Of a DNA stretch of 64,000 bases, positions 27,901 to 36,571 are shown one piece after another. The notes below the pieces were generated by a model. It was not told the DNA's origin and ran no database searches. It saw nothing but the letters and a program-made list of their open reading frames with translations. The translations under genes and the position numbers were made by a program. The stretch is from NCBI GenBank assembly GCA_023254175.1, contig JALQYJ010000001.1, positions 1 through 64,000 on the forward strand, given 5' to 3'. Position 1 is the stretch's first letter, and each line of letters starts with the position of its first letter. Source of the stretch: Runella sp. Lineage in GTDB: Bacteria > Bacteroidota > Bacteroidia > Cytophagales > Spirosomataceae.

Positions 27901-28146
27901 AATTTCTTGCGTTGTATAACCAATGTACGACACTACTAGGGTAGTGCCTGCTGACGGGGAATTAAGGCTAAAACGACCTTCTCCGTCGGTAGTAACTCCA
28001 ATGTTGGTTCCTTTAATAAGGACACTAACACCTGGGAGGGGACTACTGTCATTGGCATCAGTGACACGTCCTGTAAGACGTCCTTGTGCCCAAGTCGTGA
28101 GAACGACAATCCACAGTAATGCAGCTAAGTAGAGCTGTTTTTTCAT
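24913..28146 (-). CDS. SusC/RagA-family TonB-dependent outer-membrane transporter (locus 2)
   Basis: A 1077-residue barrel with signal peptide (ending TTWAQ), carboxypeptidase-like domain (GRVTDANDSSPLPGVSVLIK), the LSEVVVTGYAS linker, a plug (IRGFGSINNNSPLYVIDGVP, SIYGARAANGVVIITTK) and a C-terminal Phe (LVGLRFGF). It is close in plan to the SusC of locus 1. No enzyme, regulator or extra surface protein accompanies the pair here, so its substrate must be inferred from elsewhere in the genome. Confidence 0.94.
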   Translation of the reverse strand: MKKQLYLAALLWIVVLTTWAQGRLTGRVTDANDSSPLPGVSVLIKGTNIGVTTDGEGRFSLNSPSAGTTLVVSYIGYTTQEIAVGNRTTIDVALAVDVKSLSEVVVTGYASQRKKDITGAVTVVNAKELTATPAASVTQMLQGRASGVVVGNDNSPGGGTMVRIRGFGSINNNSPLYVIDGVPTQGTLNQLNPNDIESMQVLKDASAASIYGARAANGVVIITTKKGKTGEPNITFDFYSGTQRPGRMLPLLNTQELGQYLYESEIGAGKNPSAASPSAQYKFGPNGEQTIADYIYPNVYGTLPANYTYTNDIADPNLGRTAFNITKANKEGTDWQDVIFDPAPIANFQVGATGGMKSGKYAISANYFKQDGILRYTKYDRYSVRANTEFTKGKLTIGENFTFSYDERQGIANNNESNPIMFAIRVHPIIPVFDITGGPAELGGTNTSPYNGFAGSRGSNLGNAPNPLARLYREKDNITRGTHAFGNVFAELDILPGLKARTSLGLEYNQFNRSEYFHRDIEAAEARNANSLNVINQFDRSLTWFNTLNYSKTLGAHNFNVLVGTEAVKTYAFGFQASRSAFAFDDLDYRYLDAGSAAGLSNAGGGAILSALFSQFGKVNYSYKDFLLADFTLRRDGSSRFSAANRYAIFPAFSVGMRMTELGFMKEVKFINDLKVRAGWGKTGNQLIPNVYNAYTLYAADPSNNAYDINGTGSSIVGGFDLVQFGNPQGKWETNTSTNIGIDAVLLNNKMELVIDWYNRLTSNMLTQIAIPRTAGTGTIPFTNIGSVQNRGIDLGINFRDKKGDFRYQVGVNFGHYKNEVKKLNDDPNATVFGFTTRLPAISATKAGLPIASYYGYIVDGIIKDDAEAAAAPKFGTYTRAGVFKFRDINSDGVITAADRTIMGNPHPDFTYGINVNLGYKNWDLTMFGQGVQGNQIFNYVRYWTDFNVFQGNRSKDMLYNSWKKPGDDAKLPRLNSGDATSQQVSSYFLEDGSYLRLKNIQLTYTLPSTLLKKVGMSSAQVYIQGQNILTLTKYSGLDPDINLRTSGNDNQDIHMGIDEGAYPVAKSYLVGLRFGF

Positions 28147-28366
28147 TTGTTAGGAAAAAGTTAGATAGATAGAATGAGTAACAAATGCGAGCAGGTGATT
28201 CCACTCAACTTTTAAAACTAAAGATAATCGTATTTTTACTTAAAACATTTAAAAAATATTTTACAAAAAAAATCACGGGTTGGTCGAAAGATGTAATGTA
28301 TATGTCGACAGATAAACTAGAGTGAGCAGATTCTGGTATACCCAATGCCTGAAAGGATATAAATAA

Positions 28367-28404
28367 GAAGCGAGCCTTCCTTTTACATCAGGAAAGCTCG
28401 CTTC
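28367..28404. terminator. Hairpin downstream of the OmpA-family gene
   Basis: GAAGCGAGC (28367-28375) pairs with GCTCGCTTC (28396-28404), and four further inner pairs (TTCC/GGAA) extend the stem. It lies just past the stop at 28429 on the minus strand. The following bases are T-rich but not a clean run. Confidence 0.65.
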
Positions 28405-28428
28405 ATTCTGACTACTTTTAGGCAGTGA

Positions 28429-30549
28429 TTATTTGATTAGAAACTGCACGCGGCGGTTGCGTTGGCGGTTATCTTCGGTGTCGTTAGGGGCAATAGGTTT
28501 GCTTTGTCCTTCACCGCGGTGAGCTATGCTATTTTCACTAACACCCTGATTGACGAGGTAGTTTGCAATTACTTTGGCGCGCTGTTCCGAAAGTGTTTGA
28601 TTTAGACGAGGGGCACCAATGTTATCGGTATGCCCCACAATTTCAATCTTTATGGAGGTGTTTTTAATCATAATTGTAGCTAAACGATTGAGTTGTTCGT
28701 AAGCTTCTGGGCGAAGTATATAGCTGCTTTGGTCAAAATAGACGTTGTCTTCAATTGTAAGCGACTGACCCGCTTTAATGTTATCAAAAATCTTTTCGTT
28801 GACAACAGGCTTAGGCTTAGACACAATAGCTTTTTTGGTGGGAAGCAAAAAGATGTTAGTTAAGTATTCTCCACGTTTTGCCCATTCGCCGGCATCAATC
28901 CGCATCGAATACGTTTCATACCCATTAGCATCTGCTTCTACTAGATAAGCTTGGCTTAATAATAAATCTGTGGTTACTTCCGATCCTTTGATTTTAATAG
29001 GGATAGCTTTCTGGGTGGTGATGTTAGTCAATCGAAAACGTAAGTTAGAAGTAATTTTACGCGACTGCGCATCAAGTACTTTAAACGAGAAAACATGCGA
29101 CGGAGGAGCCGTAGTTTTAGGGGTTAGTTTTGCTTCGTAGGCAAACACTTGTCCTACTTTCATTTCCTCGGCATCAAGGTTGTGACTCAACGTCTGATAA
29201 CCAGTAGCATGAATTTCGATTTTGTAAATATCGGGCTCGCTGATTTTATGCTTTGCCACGGTAGAGGCGGTCCCTTTTACTTCCGTGGTTTGTTCGGTCA
29301 TAGAAGCGGTAATTTTAAAAATGGCTGGAATCCGCTGTCCTGTTTTAGCATCGGTAGCGGTAAGGTTGAGGTAGGTATTGCCTATTTTTGAAAGTTTTAT
29401 GGTAAGTTCGCTTGTTTCACTCAACATTGGAAGAAGATTCTCTAGGGGCTGTTGATAGGACATAAACCCTTTTGCTTCTACTTCAATTAGGTATTGATGG
29501 TAGGGACTAATAGGCGTTACTGCCTGCCCTCCAAGTGTTTCTTTGATATTGAGAATGATTCGTTTATCGGCTTGGTCAATTACGCGTAGGTTTGCTACAA
29601 GGGGCTGTCCTGACTGTTCTTCAATAATTTTAATTTTTAAAATGACATCTACCTTTGAAAGCTTAATAAATTGCGGAGTAGCAGGGACTGTGGCAGGCGT
29701 AGTAATGGTGATTTTAGATTCGTGACGACGATACCCACTGGCCGAAACGACCAAGGTATAAGGTTGTTTTTGAACCACGACGGTCGGGCTAAATAAACTT
29801 CCGGCGGCGTTGGTAATGCCCGAATAGGTTTCCTTGATTTCGTCCGAGAGTTTAAACTGTGCAGCTACTGGGCGGTTGGTAATGGCATCTACCGCTATAA
29901 ACTTTATCTCTTGTTTAGAAATTTTATTCAGAACTACCTCAGTGGCTTCTCCCGCTTTTATTTTTAAGGTGCTTTTATAGGTTTCGTACTCAGGCGCATT
30001 TACTTCGAGAGTATATTGCGCAGTATCTTTCAACTCTGCTAGCCAACTCCCTCCCATATTTGGGTTCTTTGTTACGGTGATAAATTGGCCACTACTGTCG
30101 TCTTTGATGGTTATAATGGCTTTTGAAACTACAGTTCGCTCAGCTTTGTCAATGACCAAAATGGGATGCCCCGAACTTGTACTATTGGCTACGGCAAAAG
30201 TTTTGGGGGGATTGATAGGCTCTAGGTCGATGACGAAAGGGGAATAGCCGTTTGCGAAAAGTGCCTCTACATAGAATGTGTGAGTCTGCCGGTACGTTTT
30301 ATATTCTTGAAAAGCAACAAAAACTTGGTAATGGGTGCCTGAGTTTACGTTTACGACGTAAGCATCATTTACCATTTGGCCAGGTAATTCTGTCTCGGTA
30401 TTGACGGCTAAAACCGAAATAATCGGAACAAGTGGGCGCTTGGTGTATTTGTCTCGTACTTCAATCCCAAGGCGAAATTCGGTTTGAGCTAAGAGCTTGG
30501 TACAACATAAGCAGGCCCAAAAAACTAATAAGCATACAGTCAGACGCAT
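28429..30549 (-). CDS. OmpA-family protein with tandem carboxypeptidase-like/PEGA-like modules
   Basis: A 706-residue exported protein (signal ending KLLAQTEF). Residues about 25-580 hold about six related modules, each ending in a pattern like VEADANGYETYSMRIDA, LEVNAPEYETYKSTLK or IEIHATGYQTLSHNLD, spaced about 85-100 residues; they resemble PEGA or carboxypeptidase-regulatory-like folds. The C-terminal OmpA domain (about 595-706) binds peptidoglycan: VYFDQSSYILRPEAYEQLNRL, GHTDNIGAPRLNQTLSEQRA and a final RRVQFLIK. It probably links the outer membrane or a surface structure to the wall. There is no N-terminal beta barrel, so it is not a porin. Confidence 0.88.
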   Translation of the reverse strand: MRLTVCLLVFWACLCCTKLLAQTEFRLGIEVRDKYTKRPLVPIISVLAVNTETELPGQMVNDAYVVNVNSGTHYQVFVAFQEYKTYRQTHTFYVEALFANGYSPFVIDLEPINPPKTFAVANSTSSGHPILVIDKAERTVVSKAIITIKDDSSGQFITVTKNPNMGGSWLAELKDTAQYTLEVNAPEYETYKSTLKIKAGEATEVVLNKISKQEIKFIAVDAITNRPVAAQFKLSDEIKETYSGITNAAGSLFSPTVVVQKQPYTLVVSASGYRRHESKITITTPATVPATPQFIKLSKVDVILKIKIIEEQSGQPLVANLRVIDQADKRIILNIKETLGGQAVTPISPYHQYLIEVEAKGFMSYQQPLENLLPMLSETSELTIKLSKIGNTYLNLTATDAKTGQRIPAIFKITASMTEQTTEVKGTASTVAKHKISEPDIYKIEIHATGYQTLSHNLDAEEMKVGQVFAYEAKLTPKTTAPPSHVFSFKVLDAQSRKITSNLRFRLTNITTQKAIPIKIKGSEVTTDLLLSQAYLVEADANGYETYSMRIDAGEWAKRGEYLTNIFLLPTKKAIVSKPKPVVNEKIFDNIKAGQSLTIEDNVYFDQSSYILRPEAYEQLNRLATIMIKNTSIKIEIVGHTDNIGAPRLNQTLSEQRAKVIANYLVNQGVSENSIAHRGEGQSKPIAPNDTEDNRQRNRRVQFLIK

Positions 30550-30655
30550 AGTTTATGGGAAATATAGATAGGCAAATTTAAGTACTTTCCTCAAAAAAGT
30601 GATAATTTGGTTATAAGACCCTATGTTTTTGATGGAGAATGTACAAATAATAAAA

Positions 30656-30685
30656 AAAGGAATGCCCATTAAGGAGCATTCCTTT
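30656..30685 (-). terminator. Rho-independent terminator after the adaptor gene
   Basis: AAAGGAATGC (30656-30665) pairs with GCATTCCTTT (30676-30685). In the minus transcript the stem is followed by a U7 run. It ends the TolC-adaptor transcript before the OmpA-family gene. Confidence 0.85.
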
Positions 30686-30726
30686 AGAAGGAAACCTTGA
30701 TTTTGTGTAGTTATTTGAACTACAAT

Positions 30727-32121
30727 TTATTCTGATTTACTTTCCTTGGTGTCTTTTTTCTTTTCCACTTTTTTTGTCACAAGAGTGCCTGCTTTTAGGC
30801 GTTTTGAGACTTCAATAAAAGGTCCTGAAATAATTTCTTCTCCTTCTTTAAGGCCCGAAATAATTTCAATGTTTTCAAAGTCGCTAATGCCTGTGGTTAC
30901 TTCACGGATGGCAGCTTTCCCTTTATCGTTGATGAAAACGAGTTCTTTTAGCTTCTCCTCTTTTTTGGCTTTATTTTCGTTTGATGGGGCAGGGGCTGCT
31001 TCTTCACCTTCTTTTTTGCCTTCGTTTTCTGCGTCTTTTCCGCGAGTTGTTACGGCAGCAATTGGTACCGAAAGTACTCCAGCTTTGCGTTCGGTAATGA
31101 TTTCAACAGCGGCGGTCATCCCTGGTTTGAAGGGATAGGACTTCTTAGCACGTTTGGCCATTAAATCACGGTACGAAGAGTTTAAAATCTTGATTTTAAC
31201 TTCAAATTCAGTGACGGCGTCAGTTGAGTTCGATGCGGCAGAGGCTGTTCCAACGCCGTTGGCTGTATTGGCGATTTCGGTCACAATTCCTTTAAACTTA
31301 CGCTCAGCGTATGAATCCACCTCGATTTCTACTGTATCTCCGAGGGTAACTCGCACAATATCATTTTCGTTGACATCAACGCGTACTTCCATGTTGTTGA
31401 GGTTCGCAATACGCATCATTTCGGTACCGGCCATTTGAGATGTTCCTACTACGCGGTCGCCTAACTCAACATTCAACTTAGAGACTGTTCCGCTTTGAGG
31501 GGCATAAATTGTGGTTTTTCGTAAGTTTTCTGCTGCATCACGGAGAGCAGCTTCGGCACTTTGTACGTTAAATTTAGCTGCTTCTACGGCAGCTTTGGCG
31601 GCTTCTACGTTTTGTACTGCTACTCGATAGTCTGCTTCACTGCGCTGAAAATCAGCTTCTGAAACTACTTTGTCGGCCATCAGCTTTTGATTACGGTCGT
31701 ATTCGGTTTTTGCCCGAATTAATTGTGCATTCGACTGTGCCAATGAGGCTTTAGATCGTTCTACGTCGGCTTTACTTGCATTTACAGACGCCTGCGAACG
31801 TGCCAAAAGTGCTTCGTAGTTATCAGGACGAATTTTGGCTAGCAATTGACCTTTTACGACCGAGTCGCCTTCTTCGACGTACAAACCAATGATTTCCCCA
31901 GGAACATCAGGGCTAATTTTTACTTCTACCTCTGGTTGTACTTTACCTGAAGCGCTGACGCGTTCGATAATATCGGTACGCTTTACTTTGGTGAATTCTA
32001 CTTCGGTGGGTTTCACTTTGCCAATCCAACCTGCTTGTTTGGCAATGAACAGTCCAGCACCGAGGGCAACGACTACGCCTCCGAGTATCCACCATATTTT
32101 TGAAGAAGATTTTTGTGCCAT
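30727..32121 (-). CDS. MacA/HlyD-type periplasmic adaptor subunit of a tripartite exporter
   Basis: A 464-residue protein with one N-terminal membrane helix (WWILGGVVVALGAGLFIA), a lipoyl half (SGKVQPEVEVKISPDVPGEI), a long coiled-coil hairpin (about 90-200, rich in Ala/Gln/Glu heptads), the second lipoyl half (TIYAPQSGTVSKLNVELGD) and beta-barrel domains. A charged Glu/Lys-rich insert (about 375-405) and Lys-rich tail (VEKKKDTKESKSE) are unusual. It bridges the TolC-like channel encoded 70 bp upstream to an inner-membrane pump. No pump gene is in this operon; an FtsX/MacB-type permease at 38010-39254 is the nearest candidate. Confidence 0.88.
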   Translation of the reverse strand: MAQKSSSKIWWILGGVVVALGAGLFIAKQAGWIGKVKPTEVEFTKVKRTDIIERVSASGKVQPEVEVKISPDVPGEIIGLYVEEGDSVVKGQLLAKIRPDNYEALLARSQASVNASKADVERSKASLAQSNAQLIRAKTEYDRNQKLMADKVVSEADFQRSEADYRVAVQNVEAAKAAVEAAKFNVQSAEAALRDAAENLRKTTIYAPQSGTVSKLNVELGDRVVGTSQMAGTEMMRIANLNNMEVRVDVNENDIVRVTLGDTVEIEVDSYAERKFKGIVTEIANTANGVGTASAASNSTDAVTEFEVKIKILNSSYRDLMAKRAKKSYPFKPGMTAAVEIITERKAGVLSVPIAAVTTRGKDAENEGKKEGEEAAPAPSNENKAKKEEKLKELVFINDKGKAAIREVTTGISDFENIEIISGLKEGEEIISGPFIEVSKRLKAGTLVTKKVEKKKDTKESKSE

Positions 32122-32191
32122 AGCCTACGATAAAGTTTTGATGATAAAGAATTCAGTTTCGGTTGATGCGGTTAGGAAAAGAGAGGACATT

Positions 32192-33643
32192 TTATTCAAG
32201 GGATAGTGGTTTATTTTGGTAAAAATCCAAAATCTTAGTACGGAAGATATACTCGTATTTCGCTTGAATAAGACTAGCGCGCGAGCGGTCTAGGTTGTTC
32301 TTCGCAATATTATACTCAACGGCATTGATAGCCCCTGCATTGAGGCGAGCTTCGGCGGCTTTGAACGACAACTCCAACGATTCGATTTGCTTGGCTGTAG
32401 CCTCGTAGCGTTTGGCAGCGTTGAGCATAGTATAATAGGCTTGTTCTACGGTTTGGCGCACTTGATTACGGACAATTTCCGACTGGTATTCCGCATTTTT
32501 TTGTTGAATTTGCGCGTTGGCAATGCGGTATTTTACTTGATAAGCATTAAAAATTGGCACGCGGAGCGACAATGACAGCGAAGCGTTGCGGTTGAAACTC
32601 AACTGGTCGAGATACCCAAAGTTTTGAATGGAGCCACTTGGAATGGTCGTTTTTTCAATCACAGGAACGCTCAATCCAGCGTAAGAGACGTACTTAGTAG
32701 TCGAAGGAACGTCCACTACTCGGGAATTACCACCGTCGCCCACAAAACGTTGCTTAGGCGCGGCGCTTGAAAAAGAAGAACTTAGCCCTCCGCCAAGCGA
32801 TAACGAAGGAAGTTTGGCTCCTTTGGCAATCTCAATGCCTGTTTTGGCACTTTCAATCCGAAGCGTGGCTGCTTCCATATCGGGTAGGTATTTGATAGCT
32901 GTATTGTATACCTGTTCCAACGTCGCATCATAAGGTGTTGACGTAGATGGGGCTGGTAAATTAATAGGAACAAGGTCGAAGTTTTCGCTGGCAGGTAGAT
33001 TGAGGTACTGCTTAAGGGTCAACTTGGTAATTTCGATGCTATTTTGGGCATTGACAATCGACAATTCGTCATTGGCCAACTGTGAACGGATGTCATAAAG
33101 GTTGATTTCAGGTAACGACCCTGCTTTGACCAATTTCTCAGTACGTTCTAGTTGAAAACGCGTTGTTTCGGCTTGTCGGCGCGCAAATTCCAATTGTTCT
33201 TGATTGTTGAGAACGTTGAGGTAGGAAGTTGCTACGTTTAAAATGAGGGCATTGCGATTGCTTTCAACGTCTTTTTGAAGTGCTTGAAGATTCAATTGGT
33301 TTTGCTTGATGGTGTTTTTGAGTTGGTAACCATTAAACAAATTCACCCCTGTATTGAGCTGGAAGCTTGAAAAATTGACCGTTTGCTCCACAAACTGGTT
33401 GGTAAAAGGGTCGATATTACGCCCCGACTGTAAACCTTGGTTGGCGCCTAAGTTGAGGGTAGGAAATTTCTGCCACTTCGATTGGTCGAGTGTATTTTGG
33501 CTAGATTGCACCTGAAGACCCTGCTGTTTCAGTTGCAGGTTGTTTTCTAATGCAATACCAACGCATTGTTGGAGAGTGTATTTTTGTTGAGCCTGGGCGT
33601 ACGCACTAAAACCCAGCGCAAAGGCGAGTAACCATTTTTTCAT
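32192..33643 (-). CDS. TolC-family outer-membrane efflux channel
   Basis: A 483-residue exported protein (signal ending SAYAQAQQ). It shows the two-fold TolC repeat: two long helical hairpins rich in Gln, Asn, Leu and Ala (about 50-215 and 255-465), each with the ALENNLQLKQQ or LRVPIFNAYQVKYRIANAQIQ type of segment. It forms the exit duct for the adaptor encoded next on the same strand; these two are an operon ended by the hairpin at 30656. Confidence 0.92.
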   Translation of the reverse strand: MKKWLLAFALGFSAYAQAQQKYTLQQCVGIALENNLQLKQQGLQVQSSQNTLDQSKWQKFPTLNLGANQGLQSGRNIDPFTNQFVEQTVNFSSFQLNTGVNLFNGYQLKNTIKQNQLNLQALQKDVESNRNALILNVATSYLNVLNNQEQLEFARRQAETTRFQLERTEKLVKAGSLPEINLYDIRSQLANDELSIVNAQNSIEITKLTLKQYLNLPASENFDLVPINLPAPSTSTPYDATLEQVYNTAIKYLPDMEAATLRIESAKTGIEIAKGAKLPSLSLGGGLSSSFSSAAPKQRFVGDGGNSRVVDVPSTTKYVSYAGLSVPVIEKTTIPSGSIQNFGYLDQLSFNRNASLSLSLRVPIFNAYQVKYRIANAQIQQKNAEYQSEIVRNQVRQTVEQAYYTMLNAAKRYEATAKQIESLELSFKAAEARLNAGAINAVEYNIAKNNLDRSRASLIQAKYEYIFRTKILDFYQNKPLSLE

Positions 33644-33761
33644 CGCTGTATTGGGATTTTCGATTCAAGGTTACAAAACAATGTTTGCTCGCTCTACGAA
33701 AATTGGATAAACGGTGAAATAAATGGATTAGTAGGAGGATATAAAGGATGCATTCAGTGAG

Positions 33762-34262
33762 TTACTTAGAGGAAGTCGAGACTTTTTTGAACACAATATC
33801 CCCTGCATTGGCCATCCCAACAACGACCCGGTCGATGTCGCCTTGAGCATCAATTTTGAACTCAAACTTACTTTGGTCAAATGTGCCTGTTCCTTCAAAA
33901 ACATCGTAATGATAATGTCGCAAGCGAAACGATAATCCGTGAAAAGCTCCTGCGTAACCGTCTTCTTGCGCTTCGAGGGTAATGCTGCCGTAAGCAGGTT
34001 GGCTATAAACACCACTGTTTTGAAGCGTGCCGACCAGTCAATAATTGAAAGACCCAGCCATTGGTCAGAAACGTAGTTGCTAATAGCATTGACAAAATGA
34101 TAGTCTGCAAACCCTGTGTTGGTCAAGACCACTACACCGAGATTATTATTTGAAAAAATGTCATTTGGGAACGATACCCTTCGATGGAGACGCTGTGGGA
34201 TAATCGTAAATGCCCACTGTAGGTGTTGATACTCCAGCCCATGAATTGCCTTAGATGCACAA
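33762..34262 (-). pseudogene. Remnant of a class C beta-lactamase-like serine hydrolase
   Basis: On the minus strand three frames in order give MGWSINTYSGHLRLSHSVSI, then NNNLGVVVLTNTGFADYHFV to LSIIDWSARFK, then SGVYSQPAYGSITLEAQEDG to a stop at 33762. This is the C-terminal half of the beta-lactamase fold plus the DUF3471-like lipocalin-type tail seen in many Bacteroidota serine hydrolases. The N-terminal part with the SxxK and YxN catalytic motifs is missing, and at least two frameshifts are needed. A 134-residue open frame at 33728-34132 is one broken piece of it, not a gene. Confidence 0.75.
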
Positions 34263-34294
34263 CATTTGTAGATAAATAGCCTATATTCAATGCC

Positions 34295-35626
34295 TCAGTG
34301 AGGCATAACCTTTGTTGATATTCGGTAAAAACGAATCGTCAGAAAAACCGCCGAAAACGTAAGACCCGCCGACAATGATACCCAGACACCCTCTACGTCC
34401 ATTTTGAACGTAAACGCTAGAAAATAACTCAGTGGCAATGAAATGACCCAATACGCAATGAGTGTGATAACCGTTGGCACGTTGACGTCTGTCAGCCCCC
34501 GTAATGCCCCCAAAGCTGTTACTTGTATGCCGTCCGACAACTGGAAAAAGCCCGCATAAATCATCAACGTGGCTGCGATGGTTGTTACTTCAGGATTATC
34601 TTTGAGATATAGTGAAACTAAAAACTCGTTGCAAGTAAGGAACGTAACGCACCAAACACCCATAAAAGCGATGGTAAGAAGCAGAGCCGCTGTACCCGCT
34701 TGTTTGACCTTGAACGGATTTTTTTCGCCATAAGCCCGTCCCACGCGGATAGCCCCTGCGGAGGCAATGCCCGTTGCCATCATGTAAGTCGTAGAAGCCA
34801 TGTTAATGGCGATTTGGTGGGCGGCAAGTTGGTTTTCACCCAGCCACCCAATAATGACTACCGCCAACGAGAAGGCGGCAATTTCAAAAAAAAACTGAAA
34901 CCCAACGGGAATCCCCAGTTGAAAAACTTTCTTTATCAATTTTCCTAGTGCCTGCTGATGGGAAGCCGTGAGGTAGGGCGTGAAGTTTTTGCTTCTATAA
35001 ATATAAACCAAAATAGCGGCTGCCATGTAAATACGTGATAAAAGCGTTGCGAACGCAGCGCCGTTGAGCCCCATTTTTGGAAAAAAACCAATGCCATTTA
35101 TGAATACCCAATTGAAAAAAGCGTTGAAAATCAGAGCAGAAACTGTAACCGCCATAGCCACCCGCGTGAGCGAAAGCCCGTCGGCCAACTGACGAGCAGC
35201 GACAAATACAAGCAGTGGAAGTGTGGAGGCGCTTAAAATGTACAAAAACGGCTTAGCAAGCCGAGTGACTTGGGGTGTTTGACCAAAAAGGTGCATTTCG
35301 ATTCCCATGAGTACGCCAGCGAGCCCTAGTCCTGTGCCAAGAATGAGGGAAACGATAAGACCGGCTCTGAAAAGCTTTCCAATTTCGGTGGGGTTGTGTT
35401 GACCTTTGGCTTGAGAAATCAATGCTGCCACTACGCCTAAACCGCCAACGCCAATACTTGACATCAAAAATGATAACGAATTGGCCAAGCCCGCCGCACC
35501 AAGTGGTATCGCGCCAAGATAGCGGCCTACCATTAGGTTGTCGGTCATTCCCATGAGTGTTACTCCAAGTTGGGCAATAATGATAGGGATACTTAACTTA
35601 ATGGTTTCGCTGATTTCCTTGCGCAT
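34295..35626 (-). CDS. MATE-family efflux transporter
   Basis: A 443-residue inner-membrane antiporter with 12 hydrophobic segments in two similar halves. MATE features are visible at the N-terminus (IIIAQLGVTLMGMTDNLMVGRYLG) and in the second half (QFFFEIAAFSLAVVIIGWLGENQLAAHQI), the NorM-like branch. It would expel drugs or metabolites against Na+ or H+. The open frame runs 23 codons further upstream, but MRKEISETIKLSIP at 35626 is the family-like start. It is a lone gene with a dead hydrolase gene behind it. Confidence 0.92.
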   Translation of the reverse strand: MRKEISETIKLSIPIIIAQLGVTLMGMTDNLMVGRYLGAIPLGAAGLANSLSFLMSSIGVGGLGVVAALISQAKGQHNPTEIGKLFRAGLIVSLILGTGLGLAGVLMGIEMHLFGQTPQVTRLAKPFLYILSASTLPLLVFVAARQLADGLSLTRVAMAVTVSALIFNAFFNWVFINGIGFFPKMGLNGAAFATLLSRIYMAAAILVYIYRSKNFTPYLTASHQQALGKLIKKVFQLGIPVGFQFFFEIAAFSLAVVIIGWLGENQLAAHQIAINMASTTYMMATGIASAGAIRVGRAYGEKNPFKVKQAGTAALLLTIAFMGVWCVTFLTCNEFLVSLYLKDNPEVTTIAATLMIYAGFFQLSDGIQVTALGALRGLTDVNVPTVITLIAYWVISLPLSYFLAFTFKMDVEGVWVSLSAGLTFSAVFLTIRFYRISTKVMPH

Positions 35627-35748
35627 TCTGTTCTGATTTTGGCTATTCGTTGGCTGATGATTGTCTGAACAAGACAGCAAAGGTAGAGGATGCAAGCTGA
35701 ATTGTTTGAATTAAATAGTAATTTTGAGGCTTCAAGCTTCCTTATTGA

Positions 35749-36564
35749 ATGGCACATAATCTCAAACTTAGAAAACCTTTGGCGTTTTTCGATTTAGAAA
35801 CAACAGGGGTAAATATCCAAAAAGACCGCATTGTAGAAATCAGTGTGGTGAAAGCGCTCATCAACGGTGAGACAGAAAGCAAAACCTTTCTAGTCAATCC
35901 TGGCGTCCCAATTCCGCTTGAATCAAGCCTTATTCACGGGATTTATGACGAAGACGTGAAGGACTGCCCAACCTTTAAAAACTTTGCTAAAACGCTCGCG
36001 CAGTTTTTGCAGGGCTGTGATTTGGCAGGGTTTAATTCCAACCGTTTTGATGTGCCGATGTTGGTGGAAGAATTTTTGCGTGCTGACGTCGAATTTGACA
36101 TTAAAAACCGCCGATTGGTGGATGCTCAGCGTATTTTTCACATGATGGAACCCCGAAACCTCGCGGCAGCGTATAAATTTTATTGTGGCAAAGACCTCGA
36201 AAATGCCCACAGTGCGCACGCTGATACGGTGGCCACGTTTGAGGTGTTGTGTGCTCAAGTAGAACGATACGCTGGGGTGAAAATCAAGAACGACAAAGGG
36301 GAGTTGTATGAGCCTGTACAAAATGATGTAGAGGCATTGCATAACCTGACAGCAGCAAAAATTGTAGATTTTGCCAATCGAATGGCCTATAACTCAAAAG
36401 GTGAAGAGGTTATCAACTTTGGAAAGCACAATGGAAAACGAGTAGTAGATGTTTTGGCTCAAGAGCCTAGTTACTACGATTGGATGATGAAAGGTGACTT
36501 TACTTTAGATACCAAGCGGAAATTGACCGAGATAAAAATGCGAGCTGCCTTTGGGAAAAAGTAG
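35749..36564 (+). CDS. DEDDh 3'-5' exonuclease (DnaQ/ExoX-like)
   Basis: A 271-residue cytoplasmic nuclease. The DEDDh site is complete: Asp15 and Glu17 (FFDLETTG), Asp101 (NRFDVPML), His154 and Asp159 (HSAHAD). After the catalytic domain (1-170) a C-terminal segment (about 215-260, INFGKHNGKRVVDVLAQEP and YDWMMKGDF) resembles the small ExoX C-terminal module. So it is probably a stand-alone proofreading- or repair-type exonuclease, not the polymerase III epsilon subunit. A TAATTTTG element at 35719-35726 may be its -7 box. Confidence 0.9.
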   Translation: MAHNLKLRKPLAFFDLETTGVNIQKDRIVEISVVKALINGETESKTFLVNPGVPIPLESSLIHGIYDEDVKDCPTFKNFAKTLAQFLQGCDLAGFNSNRFDVPMLVEEFLRADVEFDIKNRRLVDAQRIFHMMEPRNLAAAYKFYCGKDLENAHSAHADTVATFEVLCAQVERYAGVKIKNDKGELYEPVQNDVEALHNLTAAKIVDFANRMAYNSKGEEVINFGKHNGKRVVDVLAQEPSYYDWMMKGDFTLDTKRKLTEIKMRAAFGKK

Positions 36565-36571
36565 GTAGTGG

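Noticed and set aside
33728..34132. A 134-residue open frame as a new gene on the minus strand
   Set aside because: Its N-terminal half reads as the C-terminal part of a serine hydrolase and its second half is a wrong-frame stretch over that hydrolase's tail. It is a broken piece of the pseudogene at 33762-34262.
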